DNA of 44,018 bases, from positions 1 through 44,018 of the forward strand of contig JAISNI010000221.1 in assembly GCA_031276295.1 (NCBI GenBank). Direction: 5' to 3'. Position numbers and translations under genes: made by a program. How positions within the stretch are numbered: position 1 is the first letter of the stretch; every line of letters starts with the position of its first letter. This document shows, piece by piece, positions 24,701 to 31,765 of this stretch. Under the pieces are notes generated by a model. The model was given only the letters and a program-made list of their open reading frames with translations. It made no database searches and was not told the DNA's origin. Source of the stretch: Treponema sp. (lineage in GTDB: Bacteria; Spirochaetota; Spirochaetia; Treponematales; Breznakiellaceae).

Positions 24701-26164
24701 ATTAAAGTCCAGTGAGGCTTCCATATCTATACGGCCCGGCGTTTCCGGGATAAGGCCCTGAGAATCCTCCATGACAAGCGAAAAATTGATCCCTTCGTCG
24801 TCGTACAGAAACCTGAGATCCAGCTTGGGGATGGTCGTTTTTCCCAGGGCAAGGTTTTTCCCCGACAAGCTAATCGTATTTTCATGGCTCTCGATGCCGA
24901 TAGTTCCGCTTACCGCTTCCGTACCGCTCAGGCTTACGTTGGAAAGGGTAAGGCTACCCCAGGGTAAGAGGGGCTTAAAATCAAGCCCGCCCTGATAACG
25001 GAACCGGCCCCGGGATATATTCATCGAAAGATCGTCAAAGGTAATGCTTCCGCCATCCCCCCGTGCGGATACTTTGTAAGCTATGGGCCCTGAATTAAGA
25101 TACGACGGCACCGTACCGTACAGATCCAATTTATAGCCCGGAAGCCCGCCGGTATCTTTAACCAGGGAAGCCGAACCCGATATGCTGGTTCCCAGCCACC
25201 GGTTAAAATTCCGCCAGGATCCTTCAAAGCTGAATAACTCTTCAGGCAGGAAACCTTCACATTCAAGCATACCGCTGAAAGAAGCGGAAGCACGATCGTA
25301 TTCAAAGGAAAAATCGAAGGGCAGGCGGTCGTTGATCTTGCGCAGATCTATCTTCCCTGCTTCGGCAACCAGGGAAAAAACAATTGGTTTTACCCTGAAA
25401 AGATCGCTGGAAAGAGACGGGATACGGATAACGGCATTGCCGTTTTCAAGATCGGTCGAAAAATCTCCGTTTATACGGCTTGTCATGGCGCCGGCTATAT
25501 TTTGTCCGAAAATACCGGCATCCAGAGAAGCGGATGTTTCCCAGCGGGTGTCAAAACTGATACGGCCGTCCCGTATGCCGCCGTTAAAAAAAAGCTCCCC
25601 TATACGGAAAACCGTGCCGTCCTTGAGTATTTCAGCCTCGCCGTTCCGTATTTTGAGCTTTAAGGATCGGGGAAGCCGGAATGTTCCACCTTTCTCCGCG
25701 TCCTTTTCCCCGCTGAACAGGGCGATAAGGTCGCCGTCCCGCTTAAAATCCAGCTTAATGGAAGGCTCGTCGAACTGGGCGGATTCCAGCAGGCCGTCAA
25801 AATCAAGACGGATGAGCTTCCACAGCGAATAGGAAACCCGCAACCTCGCCGCGGCAAGCACCGGTTCCCCGTCTTCACCGGAGACCTTTACGTTCCGTAT
25901 ATCAATGATGCTGAAAACGGCAAACCCTGCCGAGGCATATTCAATCTTACGATTGAAAAATACCTCCCCCTTGTGTATAAGCTCATCCCGGAGAGCCGTC
26001 AGCTTGTTGTGCATGACGGTTTGGAGGGGCTGCAACAGGAGGGTTGTAACCGCCACAAGAGCGGCAAAAACAAGAACCTCAATGCCGGCGCGGAACAAGC
26101 GGTTGAATCTTATATTTTTGATCGTACCGGGTTTACCGGCTTCCATAACCGGGAATGAAATCAC
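21785..26164 (-). CDS. tamB: TamB-like inner-membrane/periplasm-spanning protein
   Basis: A 1459-residue AsmA/TamB-type protein. One N-terminal membrane anchor (about residues 24-45, LFRAGIEVLVFAALVAVTTLL) is followed by about 1100 residues of repetitive beta sequence expected to form a hydrophobic groove. The C-terminal TamB (DUF490) domain is marked by GSGEIFYFERSFYLREGTLFF-like sequence, DPRISARAEI and SLLGQNMAG. It ends in a terminal Phe. In Borrelia TamB interacts with BamA, and TamB-like proteins are implicated in phospholipid transport to the outer membrane. The start is GTG at 26164 with AAGG upstream; Met7 (26146) is an alternative. It is the first gene of the tamB-bamA-skp-mutS group. 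Confidence 0.92.
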   Translation of the reverse strand: MISFPVMEAGKPGTIKNIRFNRLFRAGIEVLVFAALVAVTTLLLQPLQTVMHNKLTALRDELIHKGEVFFNRKIEYASAGFAVFSIIDIRNVKVSGEDGEPVLAAARLRVSYSLWKLIRLDFDGLLESAQFDEPSIKLDFKRDGDLIALFSGEKDAEKGGTFRLPRSLKLKIRNGEAEILKDGTVFRIGELFFNGGIRDGRISFDTRWETSASLDAGIFGQNIAGAMTSRINGDFSTDLENGNAVIRIPSLSSDLFRVKPIVFSLVAEAGKIDLRKINDRLPFDFSFEYDRASASFSGMLECEGFLPEELFSFEGSWRNFNRWLGTSISGSASLVKDTGGLPGYKLDLYGTVPSYLNSGPIAYKVSARGDGGSITFDDLSMNISRGRFRYQGGLDFKPLLPWGSLTLSNVSLSGTEAVSGTIGIESHENTISLSGKNLALGKTTIPKLDLRFLYDDEGINFSLVMEDSQGLIPETPGRIDMEASLDFNPRHFEASISVDEFLLFNFIEMARPFVPAPMLPGIPEFASQGIGITTEVFFTTNFEHILYNAPGFKLSLRDRGLEIYASLSGTDNRFELNKGRINWQEGEADVTCFVDFSNPLDIIFSLDASYADLSYHFEGTVFDKHSLTIQGSYGLDVKVSAAEEGNYSGFIEVGRLPVPFRNRMIQVGVKSSFRFDSPQSWFAGIDSLDILNIPGPVSPVNIGIKGEADQDGLVFRELFYDDGLGALTGDFSLSWDETFSDYTTRLNLHNRSGTESCGLEGSFIGKHLEMNIHSSGMQLNRLLKDVQNSSLNAEARVRWDSRDNFNAEIAVSSLSARVNDANLNFSLNASLSADEFLLEGLDIRYEALEALLPSLRINRPEGRADTAVRIKGNVGGREIDAGLNLKADFTPIASWFDIREAVDSFNGELTVEDIRFAEIRAPEPFSFYFSYADSLVSLEGGPQNMLRLQVLDGGDFYAGLSNPSPVRGSIIGNIGGNSIEAESSDLYVDLKALWNFVPPNDIIRLEGGYATGALRVEGPLGDPEFFGIVRGHSVKIGIPNYLREPIKPVPFDVTINGNEMNFKPTPARVGNGTGTVAGSFKFDRWIPNIFNLDIKVEPGTPIPFGFDIAGVIASGDVSGNMVIAMENMNLSITGDLVAQDTEISLNTNELNFIDSDTPKKRSSVGTVIDIGIKTGKKVEFLWPSAELPILQAYADMGTGLRISNDSLSRRYALLGDVRLRSGEIFYFERSFYLREGTLFFNENQLKFDPRISARAEIRDRSDEGPVTISLIIDNSPLKSFTARFESNPPLSQLEIFSLLGQNMAGSASDEGKQPIERAIINSTADALMQFQVIRRMEREIRNFLNMDMFSIRTQVLQNAVLQATGLRDSVDRTNRVGNYFDNTTVFLGKYIGSNMFIQSMFTLRYDENKTEWAGLTLEPDIGVELQSPLFDIRMNLVPLHPENLYVSDLSFTLMWRWSF

Positions 26165-26242
26165 TGGTCTGCCTTATAGAGTCTACTTACAAAGATAGCA
26201 TATAATCGGAATAAATTCTATCACCGATACCGAGAAAACGAT

Positions 26243-26288
26243 ACGGGGTATGCGCCCCGTTGACGGCAGAACATGCGTATAGTATATT
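26243..26288 (+). promoter_or_regulatory. tmk promoter with an adjoining palindrome
   Basis: TTGACG (26260-26265), a 17-base spacer and TATATT (26283-26288) form a strong sigma-70 pattern. ACGGGG-TATGCG-CCCCGT (26243-26260) abuts the -35 box and could be an operator. The expected start point is at or within a few bases of the tmk ATG at 26295. The divergent tamB promoter must lie in 26165-26240; only weak candidates were seen. Confidence 0.65.
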
Positions 26289-26294
26289 CCCACT

Positions 26295-26936
26295 ATGACT
26301 ATCCTGCCGAATTTTGTTGTGTTGGAGGGTGCCGACGGAGCCGGTACCACCACTCAGCTTGGGCTGCTGGGGGAGCGTTTCGACCGGGGGCTTTCCCCTT
26401 CCCTGCCGCCGCTGTACGTTACTTTTGAACCTACCGACGGCCCGGTGGGATCTCTTATCGGGTCCTTTTTACGGAAGGAAATTACCCTGATGCCGGAGAC
26501 CGCCGCCCGGCTCTTTGCCGCGGACCGGAACGAACACCTGTACGGCGTTGGCGGCGTTTATGAACGCTGCGGGCGCGGGGAGCTTGTGGTCTGCGACCGC
26601 TATGTACTGTCGTCGCTGGTGTATCAGGGGATAGCGTGCGGGGAAGCATTGCCCCGGCTCCTTAACGGGGGCTTTCCCGTACCGGAACTGCTCCTCTACC
26701 TGGATATAGACCCCTCCGTTTCCATGAAAAGGATAGCAAACAGGCCGCAACGGGATATCTACGAGTACCTCGATTTTCAGGTACAGGTAAGGGAACGATA
26801 CCGCGCCCTGGTTTCCCGGTATAGGGAAGAGGGGTTTCCGGTTATGATTATAGACGCGTCGCGCCCCCCGCAGGAAGTTGCAGGAGAGATATGGAGGCTT
26901 CTTGAAAACCTGCCGATATTTCATAGTAACGAATGA
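26295..26936 (+). CDS. tmk: Thymidylate kinase with atypical P-loop
   Basis: A 213-residue dTMP kinase that forms dTDP for DNA synthesis. The P-loop reads EGADGAGTTTQ (11-21), so Thr18 occupies the place of the Lys normally found in GxDGxGK(S/T)T. The rest is conventional: VTFEPTD, CDRYVLSSLVYQG (the DRx motif and the dTMP-contacting region) and a LID-like RPQRDIYEYLDFQ. The length is normal, so it is probably functional. There is no Shine-Dalgarno sequence before the ATG, and the promoter places the transcription start at about the start codon, which suggests a leaderless mRNA. It is followed by a treponeme-type secreted protein gene. Confidence 0.92.
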   Translation: MTILPNFVVLEGADGAGTTTQLGLLGERFDRGLSPSLPPLYVTFEPTDGPVGSLIGSFLRKEITLMPETAARLFAADRNEHLYGVGGVYERCGRGELVVCDRYVLSSLVYQGIACGEALPRLLNGGFPVPELLLYLDIDPSVSMKRIANRPQRDIYEYLDFQVQVRERYRALVSRYREEGFPVMIIDASRPPQEVAGEIWRLLENLPIFHSNE

Positions 26937-26940
26937 GGAA

Positions 26941-26988
26941 GGGCGGGGCAATAAAAGGGTGGGGCAATAAAAGAGAGGGGCAATGAAA
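26941..26988 (+). repeat. Three 16-bp tandem repeats in the tmk downstream gap
   Basis: Units at 26941, 26957 and 26973 share GGGGCAATAAAA. In the third unit ATA has become ATG, and this is the first in-frame start of the next gene (26983). A partial fourth unit (GGCAGGGGAATT) follows. Confidence 0.75.
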
Positions 26989-27675
26989 GGCAGGGGAATT
27001 GATTGTAAGATACCGGTGATTAAGGGCGGCGCGGCGTTTTCCGGCGCTTCCCCGATGTCGCGCTATAGAATTATAACGGCGTTGCTGTTGGTCTTCTTCC
27101 TTTCGGCGGGTACGGTCCCGCTCAATGCTTATACGGCCCGGTACAAGGAACAGTTCTACCGGCTTTACCATCTTCACTACATACAGTACCCCGACGATAC
27201 CATAGAGAATATCTATTGGCTGGAAAAGGCGGCCAAGGCTGATTTTGCCAATCCCCTCTATGCCCTGGCCCTTATTGAGGATAAGGAACAATGGGAAAAA
27301 TACCGCTACCTCTTCATGATGCACATCAATTTAAAACTGATCGAACAATATCTCTTCCTGGGGAACAAATGGAACAAACGTAATGCCTATTTCTACAATG
27401 CCCCCTGGAAAGAAACGAATCTTGAGGCCCTGGAAACCGCGGAACAGTGTTTCCGCACCGCCCTCGTCTACTGGACCGACGCGGTTGAATACGCACATAA
27501 GTCCCTGGAAAAGCGCTTCCGTTTTATCAACCTTGAACGGGTGCAGTTTTGGGAAGACGAAGCCGCCCGCATAGAAGAAAAAAAACTTGATTACGAAAAG
27601 ACCATCAACCGCGAGCTTGGACTTCTCCGGCAGGTACGCGAAAAATTTGAGGCTATGGACGAAAACACGTACTGA
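26983..27675 (+). CDS. Conserved secreted protein of unknown function, helical
   Basis: A 230-residue protein. A signal peptide or anchor starts at residue 25 (MSRYRIITALLLVFFLSAGTVPLNA), so the first 24 residues are either an N-terminal extension or untranslated. The ATG at 26983 has GAGAGGGG closely upstream, while the ATG at 27055 has no Shine-Dalgarno site. The mature part is aromatic- and charge-rich and mostly helical (YTARYKEQFYRLYHLHYIQY, then FANPLYALALIEDKEQWEKY), with a coiled-coil end (about 190-228). Its character resembles conserved spirochaete proteins next to tmk, but no biochemical function is known to me. The gap after it (27676-27750) shows no terminator. Confidence 0.75.
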   Translation: MKGRGIDCKIPVIKGGAAFSGASPMSRYRIITALLLVFFLSAGTVPLNAYTARYKEQFYRLYHLHYIQYPDDTIENIYWLEKAAKADFANPLYALALIEDKEQWEKYRYLFMMHINLKLIEQYLFLGNKWNKRNAYFYNAPWKETNLEALETAEQCFRTALVYWTDAVEYAHKSLEKRFRFINLERVQFWEDEAARIEEKKLDYEKTINRELGLLRQVREKFEAMDENTY

Positions 27676-27751
27676 TTCGGTTCAAACTATCTTTTTGCAT
27701 TCCTCATCTTCAAATTGTAACGCCCCCGGTATCGCAATCCGTACCGTTTTA

Positions 27752-27760
27752 TGCTATAAT
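27752..27760 (+). promoter_or_regulatory. Extended -10 promoter of the first oxidoreductase gene
   Basis: TGCTATAAT is a perfect extended -10 element (TG at 27752-27753 and TATAAT at 27755-27760). The -35 region is poor, as expected for this class. The leader would be about 38 bases with AGGAG near 27796. Confidence 0.6.
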
Positions 27761-27804
27761 GATCTTTAACAGATTGTTTTAATGTTAATAAATCAGGAGA
27801 TTTT

Positions 27805-28800
27805 ATGTTACGTGTAGGTATCATCAGCGCCTGGCATGTTCATGCCAGGGGTTATGTGGAGGAACTAAGGGAAAGCCGTATGGCTGAAGTCCGCGCGATA
27901 TGGGACGAGAATCCTGAAAGGGGCCGCGCGATGGCCGCAGAGTGGAAAATAGACTTTGAACCGGATTACGACAAATTCATCGCCCGTGATGACTTTAGCG
28001 CGGTTATCTGCAACGCCCCTACCACCATGCACGGTGAACTCTTGCTCAAGGCTGCGGCGGCAAAAAAAAATATCTTTACCGAAAAGCTCCTTGCCACCAC
28101 TACGGCGGAAGCGGAAAAGATCGCCGATGCAATAATCAAGGCAAAGCTCATCTTTACCATCAGCCTGCCGTTGCGGGGCAATCCTTACGTCCTCTATGTA
28201 AAGAAACTGGTAGACGAGGGAGGTCTGGGCAGGGTAACAGGGGCGCGGTTCCGCCGCAGCCATAACGGCGTAAGCGATAACTGGCTGCCGGACTACTGGT
28301 TCGACACGGCGCTTACCGGCGGCGGCGCCATGATGGATCTGGGAGCGCATCCGGTGTATATCCTTTCGTTCCTGTTCGGCGCGCCCAAACGCATCACCGG
28401 CCTTACATCGAGGCCGTTTAACACTGCTTCCGATGAAAATGCCGTAGCTGTTGCCGAATTTAAAGACGGTATACTGGGCGTTATGGAAACTTCTTTTGTT
28501 ACCTTCGGCGTGCCCGATCTGCTGGAAGTTTACGGGACCGAAGGTTCGGTGTTCATGCAGGGAACGGATGTACGGCTGACGACCAAGACTCTGGACGGCC
28601 TTTCCTTCGTAAGCGCCAAACCAAAGGTTCTGCCGCCGGCCCGGCCCTCGCCCATTAGGCAGTTTGCGTATGCCTGTGTTGAATACATCGCGCGTCCGGA
28701 CAGCCCGCCATACCTGGGCCTTGAAGACGCGCTTATTATGACTAAAATGATAGAAGCGGTGTACAATGCCGACAGGAACGGGCAAACCGTACAATTTTAG
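27805..28800 (+). CDS. Gfo/Idh/MocA-family oxidoreductase
   Basis: A 331-residue NAD(P)-dependent oxidoreductase of the sugar and sugar-alcohol dehydrogenase superfamily. The Rossmann start VGIISAWHVHARGY is a variant without the usual GxGxxG; comparable SxxH variants occur in the superfamily. The EKP-type block reads FTEKLLAT and retains the Lys, and the C-terminal alpha/beta domain contains GGGAMMDLGAHPVYIL with the His of the active-site region. The substrate cannot be predicted. The gene begins a run with a second, more typical family member 131 bases downstream and faces a GH20 gene, so amino-sugar or polyol metabolism is a fair guess only. Confidence 0.85.
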   Translation: MLRVGIISAWHVHARGYVEELRESRMAEVRAIWDENPERGRAMAAEWKIDFEPDYDKFIARDDFSAVICNAPTTMHGELLLKAAAAKKNIFTEKLLATTTAEAEKIADAIIKAKLIFTISLPLRGNPYVLYVKKLVDEGGLGRVTGARFRRSHNGVSDNWLPDYWFDTALTGGGAMMDLGAHPVYILSFLFGAPKRITGLTSRPFNTASDENAVAVAEFKDGILGVMETSFVTFGVPDLLEVYGTEGSVFMQGTDVRLTTKTLDGLSFVSAKPKVLPPARPSPIRQFAYACVEYIARPDSPPYLGLEDALIMTKMIEAVYNADRNGQTVQF

Positions 28801-28821
28801 CGATCGGCCTCTGATGACGCT

Positions 28822-28864
28822 CCCCGTCCTGAAGGGCGGGGTATTCGATCCGGCTTCGAATAAC
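28822..28864. repeat. Fold-back intergenic repeat, copy 4 (between the oxidoreductase genes)
   Basis: This is present in the opposite orientation to copies 1-3. CCCCGTCC-TGAA-GGGCGGGG is a hairpin, followed by TATTCGATCCGGCTTCGAATAA, so the edge heptamer is inverted (CGAATAA at 28857-28863). It sits just after the first oxidoreductase stop. Confidence 0.7.
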
Positions 28865-28866
28865 AA

Positions 28867-28919
28867 GCGGCGTATGCCGCATACATTAATATACATAAGC
28901 GGCGCTGCCGCCGCTTTTT
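28867..28919 (+). promoter_or_regulatory. Attenuator-like four-arm structure before the second oxidoreductase gene
   Basis: GCGGC-GTAT-GCCGC (28867-28880) is followed by AGCGGCG-CTGC-CGCCGCT (28898-28915) and a T run (28915-28919). The second hairpin looks like a terminator, and its left arm could instead pair with the GCCGC of the first hairpin. GGAGG, the ribosome-binding site of the next gene, begins directly after the T run (28920). Confidence 0.5.
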
Positions 28920-28931
28920 GGAGGAATAACT

Positions 28932-30017
28932 ATGGCGGATAAATTACGAATCGGAATAATCGGTTGCGGAGGCATTGCCAACGGCAAGCACATGCCCAGC
29001 CTTTCCGTATTCAAAGAGGATGTAGAGATGGTTGCTTTCTGCGATCTGGTTGAAGAAAAAGCCCTCAAGGCTCAGGGGGAATACGGCGCCGAAGGTTCAA
29101 AAGTCTACCCTGATTACCGGAAATTGCTTGAGGACAAGAGCATAGATGTGGTCCACGTCTGCACGCCGAACCGTTCCCACGCCAATATCAGCATTGATGC
29201 GCTTGAGGCGGGCAAGCATGTAATGTGTGAAAAGCCTATGGCCAAAAGCGCCGCCGACGCGCGCCGAATGGTAGAAGCGGCCAAGGCCGCCGGCAAAAAG
29301 CTCACTGTAGGCTACCAGCACCGGCATAAACCGGAAGCCTCCTACCTCAAAGCCCTTATTGAACGGGGAGACCTGGGTGAAATATACTACGCCAAGGCTT
29401 TTGCCGTGCGCCGCAGGGGCACCCCGAACTGGGGCGTCTTCCTTAACGAGTACGAGCAGGGGGGCGGTCCGCTTATCGACATTGGAACCCATTCCCTTGA
29501 TCTTACCTTGTTCTTAATGAATAATTACAAACCCAGGATGGTAGTGGGGACCACCTACAAGAAGCTGACCAACCCCGACTGTGCAAACCCCTGGGGCCCC
29601 TGGGATGAAAAGCAGCATACCCTGGAAGACGCGGCCTTCGGCTTTATCGTGATGGAAAACGGCGCGACCATTACCATGGAAGCTACCTGGTGCATCAACA
29701 GCATAGAGCCCGTCCAGGAGGGAAGCTGCGCCCTCCACGGGACCAAAGCCGGCGCCCAGTGTAAGAATAACGAGGTAAGCATCAATAAGGATGAATTCGG
29801 CCGCCTGGTGGATATATACCCGGATCTAAAGACCAAGGGCGTGGCCTTCTACGAGGGCATTGTGGAAACACCATCCATCACCGAGGCCCGGCGCTGGATA
29901 GAGGCTGTCAGGAACGACACCGCCCCGCTTGTGCTGCCGGAACAGGCCTGCGTGGTTTCGGAACTGCTCGAAGCTGTCTACACTTCCGCGGCAAGCGGCA
30001 AGCCGGTGTACTTTTAG
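28932..30017 (+). CDS. Gfo/Idh/MocA-family oxidoreductase
   Basis: A 361-residue dehydrogenase. Features are the canonical nucleotide-binding loop IGIIGCGGIANGKHMPSL, the MCEKPMAKS motif (catalytic Lys region), and GGGPLIDIGTHSLDLTLFL in the C-terminal domain. The ATG at 28932 has GGAGG upstream. It is a different subfamily from its upstream neighbour, with low identity. Pairs of such enzymes often act in successive steps of sugar or inositol breakdown. The gene ends convergently with a GH20 gene; a hairpin lies between them. Confidence 0.88.
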   Translation: MADKLRIGIIGCGGIANGKHMPSLSVFKEDVEMVAFCDLVEEKALKAQGEYGAEGSKVYPDYRKLLEDKSIDVVHVCTPNRSHANISIDALEAGKHVMCEKPMAKSAADARRMVEAAKAAGKKLTVGYQHRHKPEASYLKALIERGDLGEIYYAKAFAVRRRGTPNWGVFLNEYEQGGGPLIDIGTHSLDLTLFLMNNYKPRMVVGTTYKKLTNPDCANPWGPWDEKQHTLEDAAFGFIVMENGATITMEATWCINSIEPVQEGSCALHGTKAGAQCKNNEVSINKDEFGRLVDIYPDLKTKGVAFYEGIVETPSITEARRWIEAVRNDTAPLVLPEQACVVSELLEAVYTSAASGKPVYF

Positions 30018-30156
30018 GAAACAGTATGTAAGGGCGGACAGCACGGACACGAACGGAAGAAGGCCGGACAAGGTACGTTCCGGGATGGTTCGTGCGGCCT
30101 CAAGGTTTAATCTGCACGTGAGGCCTGTGGGATTCGTCCCGGAATATTTCCGTCAA

Positions 30157-30185
30157 CGCACTCCGAACCTAATATTCGGAGTGCG
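30157..30185. terminator. Hairpin between convergent genes
   Basis: An 11-bp perfect stem (CGCACTCCGAA / TTCGGAGTGCG) with a 7-base loop sits between the oxidoreductase stop (30017) and the GH20 stop (30208). No good T run follows on either strand (ACTTTG on plus, TTGACG on minus). It is probably a bidirectional stop signal of weak form. The rest of the gap (30018-30156) shows nothing recognisable. Confidence 0.5.
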
Positions 30186-30207
30186 ACTTTGCAGGGCGGG
30201 TTCGCGC

Positions 30208-31713
30208 TTACCCAAGCGGGCCGCGGTACTGTAAGAGGCCCAGACCGTCAAGCCTTTCCCGGTGTACCGGCAGCCGTTCGGTAAAATCGGTAAAATTCTT
30301 GCCGGCACGGGGTGTCCACAGGGCTTCCGCAAGCGCGCAGAGACGCGGAAAGATCATGTACTCGGCGATTTTTCCCGCATAGATAAGTTCCGACCAGAGG
30401 TTTCCCTGTCCGCCCAAGATGAGCGGCACTTCATCTTCCGTCAGTTCCGGACCGGCAGGGTCCATGTTGTAGCATTGATATACCGTCGAAACCTGGAGGC
30501 GGCCCGGTTCCTCCGGGTCTTTATAATGCCGGTAATCAAAGTAACAGCCTTCGGTATTCGGGGACATGACCACGCGATGGCCGAGCCGGCTTGCCCTAAG
30601 TCCCCCTTCCCTCCCCCGCCAGGACATGACCGCGGCATCCTCCGGCAGCCGGTATCTCTCAGAATCTTCCAGTATTTCGTCCCAGCCTATGGCGGTTTTC
30701 CCGCGCTCCGAGAGCATCCGCGCAAATTTTACCGTGATCCAGCTCTGAAGTTCGCGGGAAGAGGTAAGACCCGCCTCCTCAATCCTTTGTTTGCATTTCG
30801 GGCAGGCGTCCCAGCGGTTAAACCGCACTTCATCGCCGCCTATATGAACCCAGGGCGAAGGGAAAAGCTCCGCGAGGGTGTCAAAGACAGCCTCGGCTAA
30901 ATCGAAAATCCCGTCATTGCCGGCGCACAGTACCTCCTCAAATATGCCGAAACGGTCTTCTACACGGTAGGGACCGCCGGTACAGCCCAGGCCCGGATAA
31001 GCGGCCAGTACGGAACTGGTATGACCGGGAAGGTCAACCTCGGGAACGATCTCTACGTGGCGGGAAGCCGCATAGTCGACTATCCCACGTATCTCTTCCC
31101 GTGAATAAAAACCGCCGCTGTACCCGGCTTTGCTACGGTAGTCAAGCCGCCTTGAACCGATTTCGGTAAGCAGGGGGTATTTCTGAACCGGCAGACGCCA
31201 GCCCTGATCATCGGTCAGATGCCAATGGAACACGTTGATATGGTGCAGGGAAAGCGCGTCAATTATCTTTTTGATAAATTCCACACGGTAAAAGTACCTT
31301 GAACAGTCCAGCATAAACCCGCGCCAGGGAAAACGGGGATAATCAACAATCTCCGCGCAGGGCAGAACGATGCCGGTTTCCCCGCGGGAAGAAAGGACAA
31401 GTTCCCGGATGCTTTGCAGGCCGTGGTAGGCGCCTGCGGGAGACGCGGCCTTTAAGATAAGCGCCTGGGGGTTTATCTCAAGCACATAGGCTTCCACCCC
31501 CAGGGATTTATCCGTAACAAGGGTTATTTTCTTGCCGTTTTCCGCCTGGGCGTCCCGCCGGTTTGTACACGAAGTGGTTTGTTCTTTAAAAGTCTCAATT
31601 TCGTTCCGAAAGGCCGTATCGCCTTCAGGTACGGGCAAAACCGGCGACCGGAAAAAAGAGCCGGTTGTCTTTACGGATACCGGCCGGGGAATAAGGGACA
31701 AATTTTCGTTCAT
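30208..31713 (-). CDS. GH20 beta-N-acetylhexosaminidase
   Basis: A 501-residue glycoside hydrolase of family 20, which removes terminal N-acetylglucosamine or N-acetylgalactosamine by substrate-assisted catalysis. An N-terminal alpha/beta domain (about 1-125) precedes the TIM barrel. The barrel contains RGFMLDCSRYF (131-141), VFHWHLTDDQGWRL (161-174), the EVDLPGHTSS loop and IGGDEVRFNRW (291-301), where Asp294-Glu295 is the catalytic pair. There is no signal peptide, so it probably acts inside the cell on imported chito-oligosaccharides or muropeptide sugars. The ATG at 31713 has AAGGA upstream. It could be cotranscribed with the barrel protein 53 bases upstream. Confidence 0.93.
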   Translation of the reverse strand: MNENLSLIPRPVSVKTTGSFFRSPVLPVPEGDTAFRNEIETFKEQTTSCTNRRDAQAENGKKITLVTDKSLGVEAYVLEINPQALILKAASPAGAYHGLQSIRELVLSSRGETGIVLPCAEIVDYPRFPWRGFMLDCSRYFYRVEFIKKIIDALSLHHINVFHWHLTDDQGWRLPVQKYPLLTEIGSRRLDYRSKAGYSGGFYSREEIRGIVDYAASRHVEIVPEVDLPGHTSSVLAAYPGLGCTGGPYRVEDRFGIFEEVLCAGNDGIFDLAEAVFDTLAELFPSPWVHIGGDEVRFNRWDACPKCKQRIEEAGLTSSRELQSWITVKFARMLSERGKTAIGWDEILEDSERYRLPEDAAVMSWRGREGGLRASRLGHRVVMSPNTEGCYFDYRHYKDPEEPGRLQVSTVYQCYNMDPAGPELTEDEVPLILGGQGNLWSELIYAGKIAEYMIFPRLCALAEALWTPRAGKNFTDFTERLPVHRERLDGLGLLQYRGPLG

Positions 31714-31765
31714 AATTTTCCTTCTTAGCTTATGGTTAAATTGAATCTATCCGGAGCTTCCGCCA

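Noticed and set aside
25182-25832. A 216-residue plus-strand frame inside tamB
   Set aside because: It is antisense to a well-supported TamB frame and is Ser/Arg/Pro-rich low-complexity sequence, as expected of a shadow frame.
27805-28800. The first oxidoreductase as a pseudogene because it lacks GxGxxG
   Set aside because: The frame is intact, the Lys of the EKP-type block and the C-terminal GGG-D-G-H block are kept, and variant Rossmann loops are known in this superfamily.
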